64,000 nucleotides of DNA from Xylanibacillus composti (GTDB lineage: Bacteria; Bacillota; Bacilli; Paenibacillales; K13): NCBI RefSeq assembly GCF_018403685.1, contig NZ_BOVK01000007.1, forward strand, positions 1 through 64,000. The letters run 5' to 3'. The notes under the pieces were generated by a model that worked only from the letters and a program-made list of their open reading frames with translations, had not been told where the DNA came from and searched no databases. How positions within the stretch are numbered: the stretch's first letter is position 1; each line of letters begins with the position of its first letter. Shown here in pieces: positions 1-7,674 of the stretch. The position numbers and the translations under genes are program-made.

Positions 1-22
1 AACTATCTTCATTAATAAACCG

Positions 23-216
23 CTACATAAAAGGAAACCCCGTAAGGCCAGGTGGCCAATCAAAGGTTTCAAGCACGAGGTGTAACCCATTATCCCAAAA
101 ATACATATCCAACGATACACGGTCACTTTCCCTATTTGCCTTATAGTTCGAGCACTTGAGTATAAAGAATCCATACAAAGCTCAAACAATTCCTTATCAT
201 CCATACGCGCTTCCAT
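23..216 (-). pseudogene. Remnant of a small gene, apparently frameshifted
   Basis: The minus strand encodes a short protein-like stretch. The frame starting at 204 or 216 begins MDDKELFE and then loses plausible protein character. A second frame carries a convincing tail with the segments DMYFWDNGLHLVLE and FDWPPGLTGFPFM before a TAG at 23-25. Adding one base near position 180 would join MDDKELFE to ALYGFFILKC and the tail, giving roughly 60 residues. I do not recognise the family. It may instead be two unrelated chance frames, so this is tentative. Confidence 0.3.
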
Positions 217-339
217 GTCATGTTATCGGTATGTGGTCAGCCATACCGATCAACCAGATCGATATTATTAAAAGATCGCGTAATTTGTAAAAAAAGGCCG
301 CTTCTAGCTAACTCTACTAAAGTCGGCTGAAAAAGAATC

Positions 340-369
340 CTGAAAATAAAAAGACCTTAATGATATAAT
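340..369 (+). promoter_or_regulatory. Possible sigma-A promoter of the ABC/protease operon
   Basis: A perfect -10 hexamer TATAAT (364-369) is preceded at 18 bases by CTGAAA (340-345), a 4/6 match to TTGACA. It lies about 60 bases upstream of the TTG start at 427 in an AT-rich stretch. The rest of 217-426 shows no gene. Confidence 0.45.
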
Positions 370-426
370 TGGATAATAGTTGTTATTTGCAGTCGATCAT
401 CTAGATGACTAATGGAGTGAAGTGCG

Positions 427-2571
427 TTGTATGTTTTGCGTAGTATTCTGAAATTATCCAGGCCTTATTGGCCGATCATGTCGGTATTTTTCCTCTGTTT
501 GCTGGTGGAAAGTGCATATAGCGCGCTTACTCCAATGAGCTTCAAGTATTTAATTGATGATGCTTTCTATCCTAAAGATATACGCATGTTTGGATTCATT
601 CTCATCGTGCTTCTAATTGGCGGCTTGCTGGCTCTTGGGGCGGGATTGTTCGGGGAACACTTGATGGCCCTTGTGAATGAAAAAGCGATATTTCAATTGC
701 GCAAGCGATTATTCGATAAGATGCTTCATATGCCAATCCCCTTCTATCAAGCTTATGACCACGGAACGCTTATGAGCCGCTTAACCGCTGATGTGTTAAC
801 CGTAGACCGCGTGATGACCGGCGTGGTACCGAGTGTTTTTAAGGGTCTATTTGGCCTGATGGTTGGGTTGTTCCTCTTGTTTCAATTGGAATGGAAGCTG
901 GCTTCGATGATGGTTGTCGGCTTTGCGCTGCTGTTCTTCAGTCCAAAGCTCATGACGAAGAAGGCTGAACAAAGCACCATCGCCTTTCGCAAGGAGCAAG
1001 ATGCTTACATGGGAACAGTCGATGAACTGCTTAGAGGACACCGTGTCATCAAGGGGTTGAATTTACAGAACAGTATGGCGGAAAGCGTCAAGATACGCTT
1101 GCAGGGCATGTTCGACAAAGGATTTCGCTTAACGTATCATTACGCACTGCTGGACCGTATCCCGATCATGGCCTTTATGCTGCTGAATGTAGGCGTGATT
1201 ATTACCGGCGGTTTTCTGATTTTTCGCGACGATTTGCAGGTTGGCGAATTTATTGCGTTTTATACAATCTTCTTGAATGTTGGCAATGCCGTTTCGTCCC
1301 TCTCGCAATTGTTTCCTGCTCTCATGGAGGCAGAAGTTAGCTTCCGCAGACTGGATGACATTCTGGATTACACGGGTCCAGACGAAGATCATGCACAGAA
1401 GCGAATACCGCTGACAACGCTCAAGCAAGACATCCGGTTCGATCATGTGACGTTCAGTTACAATTCGGATGTGAAGGCGCTGGATGATGTATCGTTCCAC
1501 ATTCCTGCGGGCAAGCTGACTGCATTTGTTGGTCCGAGCGGTTCAGGCAAAAGCACAGCGCTGCAGCTGCTGATCCGATTCTATCATCCGCAGAAAGGAG
1601 CTGTTCGGATCGGGGAGACGGACCTTCGCCATATAGATGAGGCGCAATTTCGCCAGCAGACCGGTATCGTGTTCCAGGATTCCTTCCTGTTCAACACGAC
1701 GATCGCGGACAACATCCGCATGCCGAATCCGGATGCAAGCGACAGCCAGGTGCGTGAGGCGGCGAAATCTGCGCAAATCCATGATTTTATCATGGCCTTG
1801 CCCGAACAATATGCCACTCAGATCCAAGACTACGGCGCGAATCTGTCGGGCGGCCAGCGTCAGCGAATGGCAATCGCTCGCGCATTCATGCGAAATCCGG
1901 AATTGCTAGTTCTCGATGAAGTCACTTCGGCCTTGGACCCCTCTACAGAAGCAGAAATCAATACTTTAATAGAAGGCTTCAGAGGAGCCGGCACGATCGT
2001 CACCGTGACCCACCGCCTGGCCTCTGTTAAGAACGCTGACCAAATCATCGTATTCCATAAAGGACGCGTCGCGGAGGTCGGCACGCATGACAGCTTAATT
2101 GCACAAGGCGGCATCTATCAAGAAATGTGGGACAAGCAGCAGGGCTTCCATCTGACAGCAGACGGATTTCACGCGAAGGTTACAGGGGAACGATTGGCCA
2201 AGCTTTCCTTTTTCCAAGGGATTCCCTCTGAACAGCTGGACTCCATCTCGGAATTGTTCGTTGCGGAGAAATATGAGGCGGCGCAAACGGTCATTCGGCA
2301 GCATGACCCCGGAGATAAGTTTTATATTATCGTTCGCGGCCAAGTGTCTGTTGTCATTGATGAAACCCGGGTCGCTGTACTGGAAGACGGCGATCATTTC
2401 GGCGAAATTGCCTTGCTTCGCAATGTCCCGCGCACGGCGGATGTGATTACGCAGACCCCCACATTGCTGCTGTCCCTTCGCAGCGATCAACTGCATGGAC
2501 TGTCACAGCAATTCCCGGTCATTCGCCGCGTACTGGAACAATCCTTGAAGGATCGATTTTCAGGAAAATAA
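427..2571 (+). CDS. ABC exporter half-transporter fused to a C-terminal cyclic-nucleotide-binding-like domain
   Basis: A 714-residue inner-membrane exporter subunit. Residues 1-310 form the six-helix type-1 exporter domain. The nucleotide-binding domain follows with Walker A GPSGSGKST near residue 369, signature LSGGQRQR, Walker B LLVLDEVTSALD and the switch histidine in THRL. From about residue 580 a second module resembles a CAP/cNMP-binding beta roll, with PGDKFYIIVRGQVSVV and GDHFGEIALL. Such a C-terminal sensor is unusual on an exporter. The TTG start follows GGAGTG at 414-419. It is probably co-transcribed with the S41 protease 56 bases downstream, and the neighbourhood suggests export of a peptide. 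Substrate and ligand are unknown. Confidence 0.85.
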   Translation: MYVLRSILKLSRPYWPIMSVFFLCLLVESAYSALTPMSFKYLIDDAFYPKDIRMFGFILIVLLIGGLLALGAGLFGEHLMALVNEKAIFQLRKRLFDKMLHMPIPFYQAYDHGTLMSRLTADVLTVDRVMTGVVPSVFKGLFGLMVGLFLLFQLEWKLASMMVVGFALLFFSPKLMTKKAEQSTIAFRKEQDAYMGTVDELLRGHRVIKGLNLQNSMAESVKIRLQGMFDKGFRLTYHYALLDRIPIMAFMLLNVGVIITGGFLIFRDDLQVGEFIAFYTIFLNVGNAVSSLSQLFPALMEAEVSFRRLDDILDYTGPDEDHAQKRIPLTTLKQDIRFDHVTFSYNSDVKALDDVSFHIPAGKLTAFVGPSGSGKSTALQLLIRFYHPQKGAVRIGETDLRHIDEAQFRQQTGIVFQDSFLFNTTIADNIRMPNPDASDSQVREAAKSAQIHDFIMALPEQYATQIQDYGANLSGGQRQRMAIARAFMRNPELLVLDEVTSALDPSTEAEINTLIEGFRGAGTIVTVTHRLASVKNADQIIVFHKGRVAEVGTHDSLIAQGGIYQEMWDKQQGFHLTADGFHAKVTGERLAKLSFFQGIPSEQLDSISELFVAEKYEAAQTVIRQHDPGDKFYIIVRGQVSVVIDETRVAVLEDGDHFGEIALLRNVPRTADVITQTPTLLLSLRSDQLHGLSQQFPVIRRVLEQSLKDRFSGK

Positions 2572-2627
2572 GACTTTCCGATCTAACCGTTTCGATTCCA
2601 ATCCAAGAGAGAGGCTAGCACATCATC

Positions 2628-4025
2628 ATGAAACATACTGTTTTTAGAGGATTTCGGATTATTGGCATCGCCGCTATAGGGAGCATCCTTACACTCGCAA
2701 TCTTAATGGCATTTCAATTATTGACGTTTCAATCACCATTTTATAAAGCCTATCAATCATTCAACTGGGTGTATAGCCACTACTTGACGCCTATACCTGA
2801 AGAACAGCTGGTAGATGGAGCGATTCAAGGCATGCTTGCGACACTGCAGGATCCTTATTCCACTTACATCCGTGCGAATGCGGATGAAGCAGCGGATCAT
2901 CGCGAGACCGCTCTCGGTGAAATCGAGGGCATCGGGGCTGACATACGAGCAGAGGGCGGTCATATTGTTGTCATTTCCCCAGTGGAGGGATCTCCCGCTG
3001 CGAAGGCTGGCTTGCTGCCTAATGATATCCTGCTTGCGGCAGACGACTACCGTTTAGAAGGCTTAAGTGTTGAGGAAGCGGCGAAATATATCCGCGGACC
3101 GAAAGGTTCTGAACTAAGCCTGCAGGTACGACGGAATGGGCTGCAGCATGATTTTACGTTGACGATGATCCGGGATACGATCCCCACCGAAACCGTCACG
3201 GTTAAGACTTTGCCTAACAACATTGCCGTTATACGAATCAGCGAGTTTGCCGGAACGACTGGGCAACAATTTGACGAAGTGATGGCAAACTTACGGACAG
3301 AGGAGATCAGTGGACTCATCCTGGATTTAAGAATGAATCCCGGCGGCTTGTTCCATGAAGGGATCGCCGTATCCTCCCATTTTGTGCCGGAGGGCGAACT
3401 CATTGCGCTGCAGGCGAATCGCGAGGGCGAGATGGAACGCTTTGTTTCGAACCGACCATCAACGGTGGATATCCCTGCAGCAGTACTGGTTGACGAAGGA
3501 ACCGCGAGTACCGCTGAGGTGGTGGCTGGCGCATTGCGTGAATCTGCAGGCCTCCCTCTTATCGGGAGTCAGACCTTCGGCAAGGGTGTCGGACAGACTG
3601 CTCATTTTTTTCCTGACGGCTCCATGATGAAATATACCGATGTGGAAATGTTGAACCCGAAAGGCACACATTTTCATCATATCGGTCTAACACCAGACAT
3701 CGAGGTCACACTTCCCGATTATGCGACACTGCCGCACCTTCAGCTGACAGAGACTTACGGGAATGGCGATCAAGGGCAGGAAATCCGTATCCTCCAACAA
3801 TACCTGGAAGCCTTGGGGTATGAACCCGGCCGTACGGATGGGGTATTTGATGCTGTGACAGCGGATGCCGTTGCAAAGTTCCAGGAAGATCAAGCGATTG
3901 AAGTGAATGGACTCCTCGATGCGGACACCGTCCTTGCGATGTCAGACCAGCTTAAGCGTCAAATACAAGAAAACGACACGCAACTCGACAAGGCCATTGA
4001 TGTCATTCTGAATACGCTGCGCTAA
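2628..4025 (+). CDS. S41-family carboxy-terminal processing protease (CtpA-like)
   Basis: A 465-residue membrane-anchored or secreted serine protease. An N-terminal hydrophobic segment (about 10-33) is followed by a PDZ domain (about 100-180, GSPAAKAGLLPNDILL) and the S41 catalytic domain. The Ser-Lys dyad is visible as GTASTAE (Ser294) and GSQTFGKG (Lys319). The last 90 residues are a peptidoglycan-binding type 1 domain (LQQYLEALGYEPG...FDAVTADAVAKFQ). The architecture matches Bacillus CtpA/CtpB. It sits between an exporter and two GNAT-like genes, so it could process an exported peptide outside the membrane. That role is inferred from context; a general cell-wall or signalling role is equally known for the family. 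Confidence 0.9.
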   Translation: MKHTVFRGFRIIGIAAIGSILTLAILMAFQLLTFQSPFYKAYQSFNWVYSHYLTPIPEEQLVDGAIQGMLATLQDPYSTYIRANADEAADHRETALGEIEGIGADIRAEGGHIVVISPVEGSPAAKAGLLPNDILLAADDYRLEGLSVEEAAKYIRGPKGSELSLQVRRNGLQHDFTLTMIRDTIPTETVTVKTLPNNIAVIRISEFAGTTGQQFDEVMANLRTEEISGLILDLRMNPGGLFHEGIAVSSHFVPEGELIALQANREGEMERFVSNRPSTVDIPAAVLVDEGTASTAEVVAGALRESAGLPLIGSQTFGKGVGQTAHFFPDGSMMKYTDVEMLNPKGTHFHHIGLTPDIEVTLPDYATLPHLQLTETYGNGDQGQEIRILQQYLEALGYEPGRTDGVFDAVTADAVAKFQEDQAIEVNGLLDADTVLAMSDQLKRQIQENDTQLDKAIDVILNTLR

Positions 4026-4056
4026 CCGCTCAGACGAACAGAGAGGAGTGAATGAG

Positions 4057-4599
4057 ATGGCATCATTAGCCTTTGTAAGCTGCGGAGAAGATGATGCGCT
4101 ATGGGACGAGTACTTTCTATTGCTGATGGAGCAATATCCCGGGTTGTCGCTCCCTTACGGCTTCCCTGTAGCGTTCAGCTTTATCGGGGATCCGATCGTC
4201 CGGGGCGATGCGCTGCTCGTTCGCGAGGCTGACGGCCGCACAGCTGGCGCGATTGGCTTCATCTTCCCTGACGATGCGCCTGCCGCCGCACGGGTGTGCC
4301 AAGTGGAGGCGCTATACCTCAGGGAGGAGGTTCGGCATGCTTCAACCTTGTACCGATTGCTCCAAGCGTTGTCTGCTTACCTGGCCGAGCGGGCACCGCT
4401 AGTCGAAACCATCCAATTCTGGTCGCCCGCGGATCGTGAGGACTTGCGCAGGCTGTTCGGGAAGTGCAGCCAGCTCGTTCGGACAAGCGTCAAGGACTAT
4501 GGGCGCATTGATCTATTCAAGACGTCCGCGGCAGACTTCGCCCAATACACATCGCGATGTCGGGGCGTGCGGCATAAGTTTCACGGAGGGAGCAACTGA
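4057..4599 (+). CDS. GNAT-like protein, first of a pair
   Basis: A 180-residue soluble protein. I chose ATG 4057 because GAGAGGAG (4041-4048) lies at the right distance; a GTG at 4048 overlaps that RBS. The middle part (GRTAGAIGFIFPDD...CQVEALYLREEV, then a helix with YRLLQALSAYL) has the strand and helix order of GCN5-related acetyltransferases, but a clear acetyl-CoA loop is not obvious. It starts 31 bases after the protease gene and ends 1 base before the next gene, so co-transcription and coupling are likely. Function unknown; in this setting it may modify the small peptide encoded downstream. Confidence 0.6.
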   Translation: MASLAFVSCGEDDALWDEYFLLLMEQYPGLSLPYGFPVAFSFIGDPIVRGDALLVREADGRTAGAIGFIFPDDAPAAARVCQVEALYLREEVRHASTLYRLLQALSAYLAERAPLVETIQFWSPADREDLRRLFGKCSQLVRTSVKDYGRIDLFKTSAADFAQYTSRCRGVRHKFHGGSN

Positions 4600-4600
4600 C

Positions 4601-5113
4601 ATGGAGCCATTTCGCACCTATATCTGTGAAGAGGATGTGGATTTCAGGCGCTGCATGACCTTTATCCTGCAAACCAAACGCACGGCAGATCCCGGACTTC
4701 GAACGGCGGATGCTTATGCCGCGATGCTGCGCGTGCTCACATACGGGACGTTGATTCGGTTCGAGGATGAGCAAGGCCTTGTGATTGGCATTGTCGGGTA
4801 CACGCTGGGCTCTCCCCAGCAGGAGTACGAAGATCGGGAGACCGCTTATGTAGAGTACTGCCTGATGCCGCTTTCGCGTCAAGGCTCGCTATTCTTTATA
4901 CAAGGACTCGGGATTCTGGTACGAACCATTCAAGATCGACATCCGGAGATCGTTCATCTGTCACTGGCCGCTGCAGAGAACCACCGCCGCAACAACCGCT
5001 TGTATGCCAAATTCGCCAAGTTGACCGGTCGAGACATGAACGATGTGTTGAACATGAACCTCTATACTGCTTCTTTAGACGATGTGAGACAATACGTAGA
5101 GCGTTTTCATTGA
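4601..5113 (+). CDS. GNAT-like protein, second of a pair
   Basis: A 170-residue protein starting at ATG 4601 after CACGGAGGGAGCAACTGAC; the open frame extends further upstream but that part overlaps the previous gene and is not protein-like. The core GIVGYTLGS, AYVEYCLMPLSRQ and LSLAAAENHRRNNRLYAKF follows GNAT strand 4, acetyl-CoA helix and the typical AAENHRRNNRLY region of this superfamily. It is adjacent to and probably translated together with the preceding GNAT-like gene. The stop codon overlaps a -35 element of the next transcription unit. No substrate can be assigned. Confidence 0.65.
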   Translation: MEPFRTYICEEDVDFRRCMTFILQTKRTADPGLRTADAYAAMLRVLTYGTLIRFEDEQGLVIGIVGYTLGSPQQEYEDRETAYVEYCLMPLSRQGSLFFIQGLGILVRTIQDRHPEIVHLSLAAAENHRRNNRLYAKFAKLTGRDMNDVLNMNLYTASLDDVRQYVERFH

Positions 5114-5138
5114 CAATCTTTACCGCCTCTACTATGAT
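5110..5138 (+). promoter_or_regulatory. Near-consensus sigma-A promoter for the 36-residue peptide gene
   Basis: TTGACA (5110-5115) and TATGAT (5133-5138) are separated by exactly 17 bases. The -35 overlaps the TGA stop of the preceding gene. Transcription would start near 5145, giving a short leader of about 30 bases before the RBS. This suggests strong, separate expression of the peptide. Confidence 0.75.
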
Positions 5139-5173
5139 TGATGTATCACAGCAGGATAAAGGAGGTTCTCACT

Positions 5174-5284
5174 ATGGCGATTAAACCAGTAACCTTCAAC
5201 AAGAATGAAGGGTCAAAGATAAAACTGGGCAGCAAGGCAGATCCAAAGGATATTTCATCCAATAATGGAAATACGCGCGTATAA
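5174..5284 (+). CDS. 36-residue peptide, candidate precursor of a modified or processed peptide
   Basis: ATG 5174 to TAA 5284 encodes 36 residues beginning MAIKPVTFNKNEG, continuing with SKIKLGSKADPKD and ending ISSNNGNTRV. It has six lysines, no cysteine and no signal peptide. The RBS AAAGGAGGTT (5158-5166) is nearly perfect and 8 bases from the ATG. A near-consensus promoter precedes it and an intrinsic terminator follows 4 bases after the stop, so it is a dedicated, probably abundant transcript. The upstream operon offers an exporter, a secreted protease and two GNAT-like enzymes, so the peptide may be a RiPP precursor (for example Lys-acylated, as in GNAT-matured selidamides) or a secreted signal. 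That function is inference; that it is a real gene is well supported. Confidence 0.7.
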   Translation: MAIKPVTFNKNEGSKIKLGSKADPKDISSNNGNTRV

Positions 5285-5288
5285 AGGA

Positions 5289-5320
5289 CCGCCGGGGCAG
5301 AAGTGCTCTGGCGGTTTTTT
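5289..5320 (+). terminator. Intrinsic terminator after the small peptide gene
   Basis: CCGCCGGGGCA (5289-5299) pairs with TGCTCTGGCGG (5304-5314) around a GAAG loop. The stem is 11 bp with two G-T pairs and is followed by TTTTTT (5315-5320). Confidence 0.9.
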
Positions 5321-5437
5321 ATGAGGCAGCAGCATTAAGCAGCCTTATTTGCGTAATCATCCTCTCTACGGATTCCAAAGAAAAGACACATGCGCCCCAA
5401 GCGAATGTGTCGGAAATGATGTCATATGCTGCAACTG

Positions 5438-5968
5438 TCAGATCAGCTGCATCGTGGTGATGCAGGTGTCGTCTCCTTCGTAGGTGGAAATCACCTCAGT
5501 TTGGGTTCTGCCGTCATGGGTTATCTCCACGCGGAAGGTTTGGTTGCGAGGCAGCCACAAATCCAGAAATCCGTTGGCATAAGACTGCATCGTCTCGTCA
5601 AGCACGACGTTGCCGGCCTCATCCTCTATATAGACTTGGAACGTTTCGTTCGCCATCTCGCCGCGGCAGCCGGTCAAGCTGTGAATCGCGCAAGAGTGGG
5701 TTTCTGTGATATAAGGCGCAATCGAGACGAAAAATTCTTCCTCCGGCAGATCATAGGTCACCTGACTCTTACCGCTGTCCATCACAATCAGCTGATGCGA
5801 GGTGATGGAGGCAGAGTGGCTCTGGATTTTGCCCAAACTATAATCCTGTACGAGCTGCTTCACATCTACCGTTTGCTCGTCTCCGTTCTGAAGGCTTGCC
5901 GTGATGAGCAGGATCGCCAGCACCGCAACGCCCAATCCTGCTATCGTCCATCCTGTTTTTCGGTTCAT
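5438..5968 (-). CDS. cueP: CueP-family copper-binding exported protein
   Basis: A 176-residue exported protein with an N-terminal hydrophobic segment (about 7-25). The three cysteines typical of CueP are visible in HSCAIHSLTGCRGEM and in DTCITTMQL at the C terminus, together with the family blocks FFVSIAPYITETH and GFLDLWLPRNQTF. CueP proteins bind copper outside the cytoplasmic membrane and help copper resistance. It stands alone, convergent with the small peptide gene, and no copper ATPase is in the window. Identification rests on motif order and length, which agree well. Confidence 0.85.
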   Translation of the reverse strand: MNRKTGWTIAGLGVAVLAILLITASLQNGDEQTVDVKQLVQDYSLGKIQSHSASITSHQLIVMDSGKSQVTYDLPEEEFFVSIAPYITETHSCAIHSLTGCRGEMANETFQVYIEDEAGNVVLDETMQSYANGFLDLWLPRNQTFRVEITHDGRTQTEVISTYEGDDTCITTMQLI

Positions 5969-6069
5969 CGTATTCCCTTACCCCTATCTGTTTCACGCAT
6001 TATTTATCAATGTACAACAACCATGGCCCCGATGCAACCTGGGACGGAACGCCTCCGACTTATCGACGA

Positions 6070-6104
6070 AAAGAAAATCCCGGCTCGCAGATCCGAACCG
6101 GGAT
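6070..6104 (-). terminator. Intrinsic terminator of the SDR-cupin unit
   Basis: On the minus strand ATCCCGG (6104-6098) pairs with CCGGGAT (6083-6077) around a 14-base loop and is followed by TTTCTTTTCG. It lies 18 bases past the cupin stop. Confidence 0.7.
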
Positions 6105-6121
6105 AATTAGAGCTTTATATC

Positions 6122-6607
6122 TCAGTAAAGCAGATTCACTTCAGGAATATTTTGCTCTCGGCAGTATTCTTGATAGAGCTTCAGCTTCGTGAAGACATCA
6201 TCCTGATAGAATACGCGATCCTCATCGTCCAAATATTGAACGGTACCTTCCAGAATGAACAACGTGATCATTTCCTCCTGGCCTTCTACGACCAGCGTAT
6301 GAATGTCGCCCGGCGGTTCATAGACGAATGTGCCCGGCTTCGCGACCCATTCCCTTTCCAGATAACGCCAGCTCCCCTGAATCGTATAGGCCATCACTTG
6401 GCCGCCTGTATGGCGATGGCGATTCACCACGCCGCCTGGCGTAACCTTGAGCAGGTTGATCCACCGTCCGGTTGACAAATCAAAGCGCACCGGCTTGAAC
6501 CAGACACGATCGGATTGCGGCACCCAGGGCAGCTTGTCGATATCAATCGCTTGATCTGGCAATCCTGCTAATTGGGTAAAGGCATTGAGGTCTTTTGGAA
6601 TTTGCAT
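6122..6607 (-). CDS. Cupin-fold protein of the 2,4'-dihydroxyacetophenone dioxygenase-like family
   Basis: A 161-residue single-domain cupin. The metal-binding motif 1 is visible as NRHRHTGGQVMAYTIQGSW and motif 2 as PPGDIHTLV, both in normal order. The N-terminal VWFKPVRFDLSTGRWINLL resembles dihydroxyacetophenone dioxygenase-like cupins, but the true substrate is unknown. It begins 21 bases after the SDR gene with GGAGGGAATCCC before the ATG and is followed by a terminator, so the two form one unit, perhaps a small catabolic step. Confidence 0.7.
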   Translation of the reverse strand: MQIPKDLNAFTQLAGLPDQAIDIDKLPWVPQSDRVWFKPVRFDLSTGRWINLLKVTPGGVVNRHRHTGGQVMAYTIQGSWRYLEREWVAKPGTFVYEPPGDIHTLVVEGQEEMITLFILEGTVQYLDDEDRVFYQDDVFTKLKLYQEYCREQNIPEVNLLY

Positions 6608-6628
6608 GGGATTCCCTCCATAGATAGT

Positions 6629-7399
6629 TTATTGAGCAGCTGGCGGGAACAGGGAAGGATCGCCAGCCAACAGTCCGCCGTCTATCGGCAGTACGACGCC
6701 CGTGATGAAGCTTGCCTCATCGGAGCATAAGAAATAGATGGCGGCGGCCACTTCTTCCGGCTTGCCGTATCGCCGCTGCGGCGTTCTCGACAAAATCCGC
6801 TCGTTGAAGGCCGGGTCCCTTGTGGCGCCCGATGACAACGGCGTCTCGATATAGCCGGGACTGACCGCATTCACCCGAATGTGATGCTCGGCCCAGTCAA
6901 CGGCCAAGCATTTCGTAACCTGGACAACGCCGCCCTTCGAGGCCGCGTAGGAAAGCAGATTTTTGCTTCCATAGTGTGCCAGCATCGAGGCCATGTTGCA
7001 GATCGCTCCGCCTCCGCTTTTCGCCATGTACGGTTGAACCGCCTGGCTCATGTATACGGTCCCGTTCAGGTTGACGTTCAATACCGCGTTCAGCTCTTCA
7101 TCCGGCACATCGACATTGGCTTTGCGCCGAATAATGCCGGCCGAATTCACCAGCACATGGATGCCGCCGAATTGCTGGTAGATCCGTTCTGCCGCTTCCT
7201 TCGCATTCGCCTGCCGCGACACATCGGCCGAGATGAAGTGGACATCCCGCCCCTCTTCACTCAGTCTCTTGGCGTGCGCTTCGCCTTGCCCGGTTGCGAG
7301 GTCAACAATCACGACCTTATAGCCTTCACGCGCGAAACGTTCCACTACGGAAAGCCCCAGACCGGACGCCCCGCCGGTTACTACAGCCACTTTCCCCAT
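6629..7399 (-). CDS. Short-chain dehydrogenase/reductase
   Basis: A classical SDR of 256 residues. The NAD(P) loop is VTGGASGLGLSVVERF at the N terminus, NSAG follows near residue 88, and the catalytic Ser/Tyr/Lys are in NMASMLAHYGSKNLLSYAASKGG. PGYIETPLSS and the C-terminal GVVLPIDGGLLAGDPS complete the family. An acidic residue after the second strand (IVDLATGQG) suggests NAD rather than NADP. It is first in a two-gene unit with the cupin. Substrate unknown. Confidence 0.9.
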   Translation of the reverse strand: MGKVAVVTGGASGLGLSVVERFAREGYKVVIVDLATGQGEAHAKRLSEEGRDVHFISADVSRQANAKEAAERIYQQFGGIHVLVNSAGIIRRKANVDVPDEELNAVLNVNLNGTVYMSQAVQPYMAKSGGGAICNMASMLAHYGSKNLLSYAASKGGVVQVTKCLAVDWAEHHIRVNAVSPGYIETPLSSGATRDPAFNERILSRTPQRRYGKPEEVAAAIYFLCSDEASFITGVVLPIDGGLLAGDPSLFPPAAQ

Positions 7400-7581
7400 T
7401 ATTCAAGCCACCTCCTGCTGGATGTCTTCCTTGTTCGCTCTGCATACGGTCTTACCCAATGATTTCTTCTATTTTTAGTATAAGGTGACTTTCTAGCTTC
7501 AACAACCGGGAAAAGTCTATGCTTTTTCTGGGGCTTTGTAAGATTTTCGACCTTTATCCAGTTAATCGTCTTAAATAAATG

Positions 7582-7599
7582 GGCCGCTTATCCGCGGCC
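7582..7599 (-). terminator. Weak hairpin downstream of the natural-product operon
   Basis: GGCCGC (7582-7587) and GCGGCC (7594-7599) form a 6-bp GC stem, followed on the minus strand by CATTTATTTAAG. The T stretch is poor, so it may only partly terminate the leftward operon that ends at 7675. Confidence 0.35.
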
Positions 7600-7674
7600 A
7601 TCACTCATCACTATAGAGTAGGAGTAAAATCAACTTGCAGCTGCCATCTGGTTCTATTGTAAACGCATCTATGC

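Noticed and set aside
4436-4600. N-terminal extension of the second GNAT-like gene
   Set aside because: The extension overlaps the previous gene entirely, reads as low-quality protein, and a strong RBS precedes ATG 4601.
5426-6106. 226-codon plus-strand frame over cueP
   Set aside because: cueP on the minus strand has signal peptide and three conserved cysteines. The plus frame has no family features.
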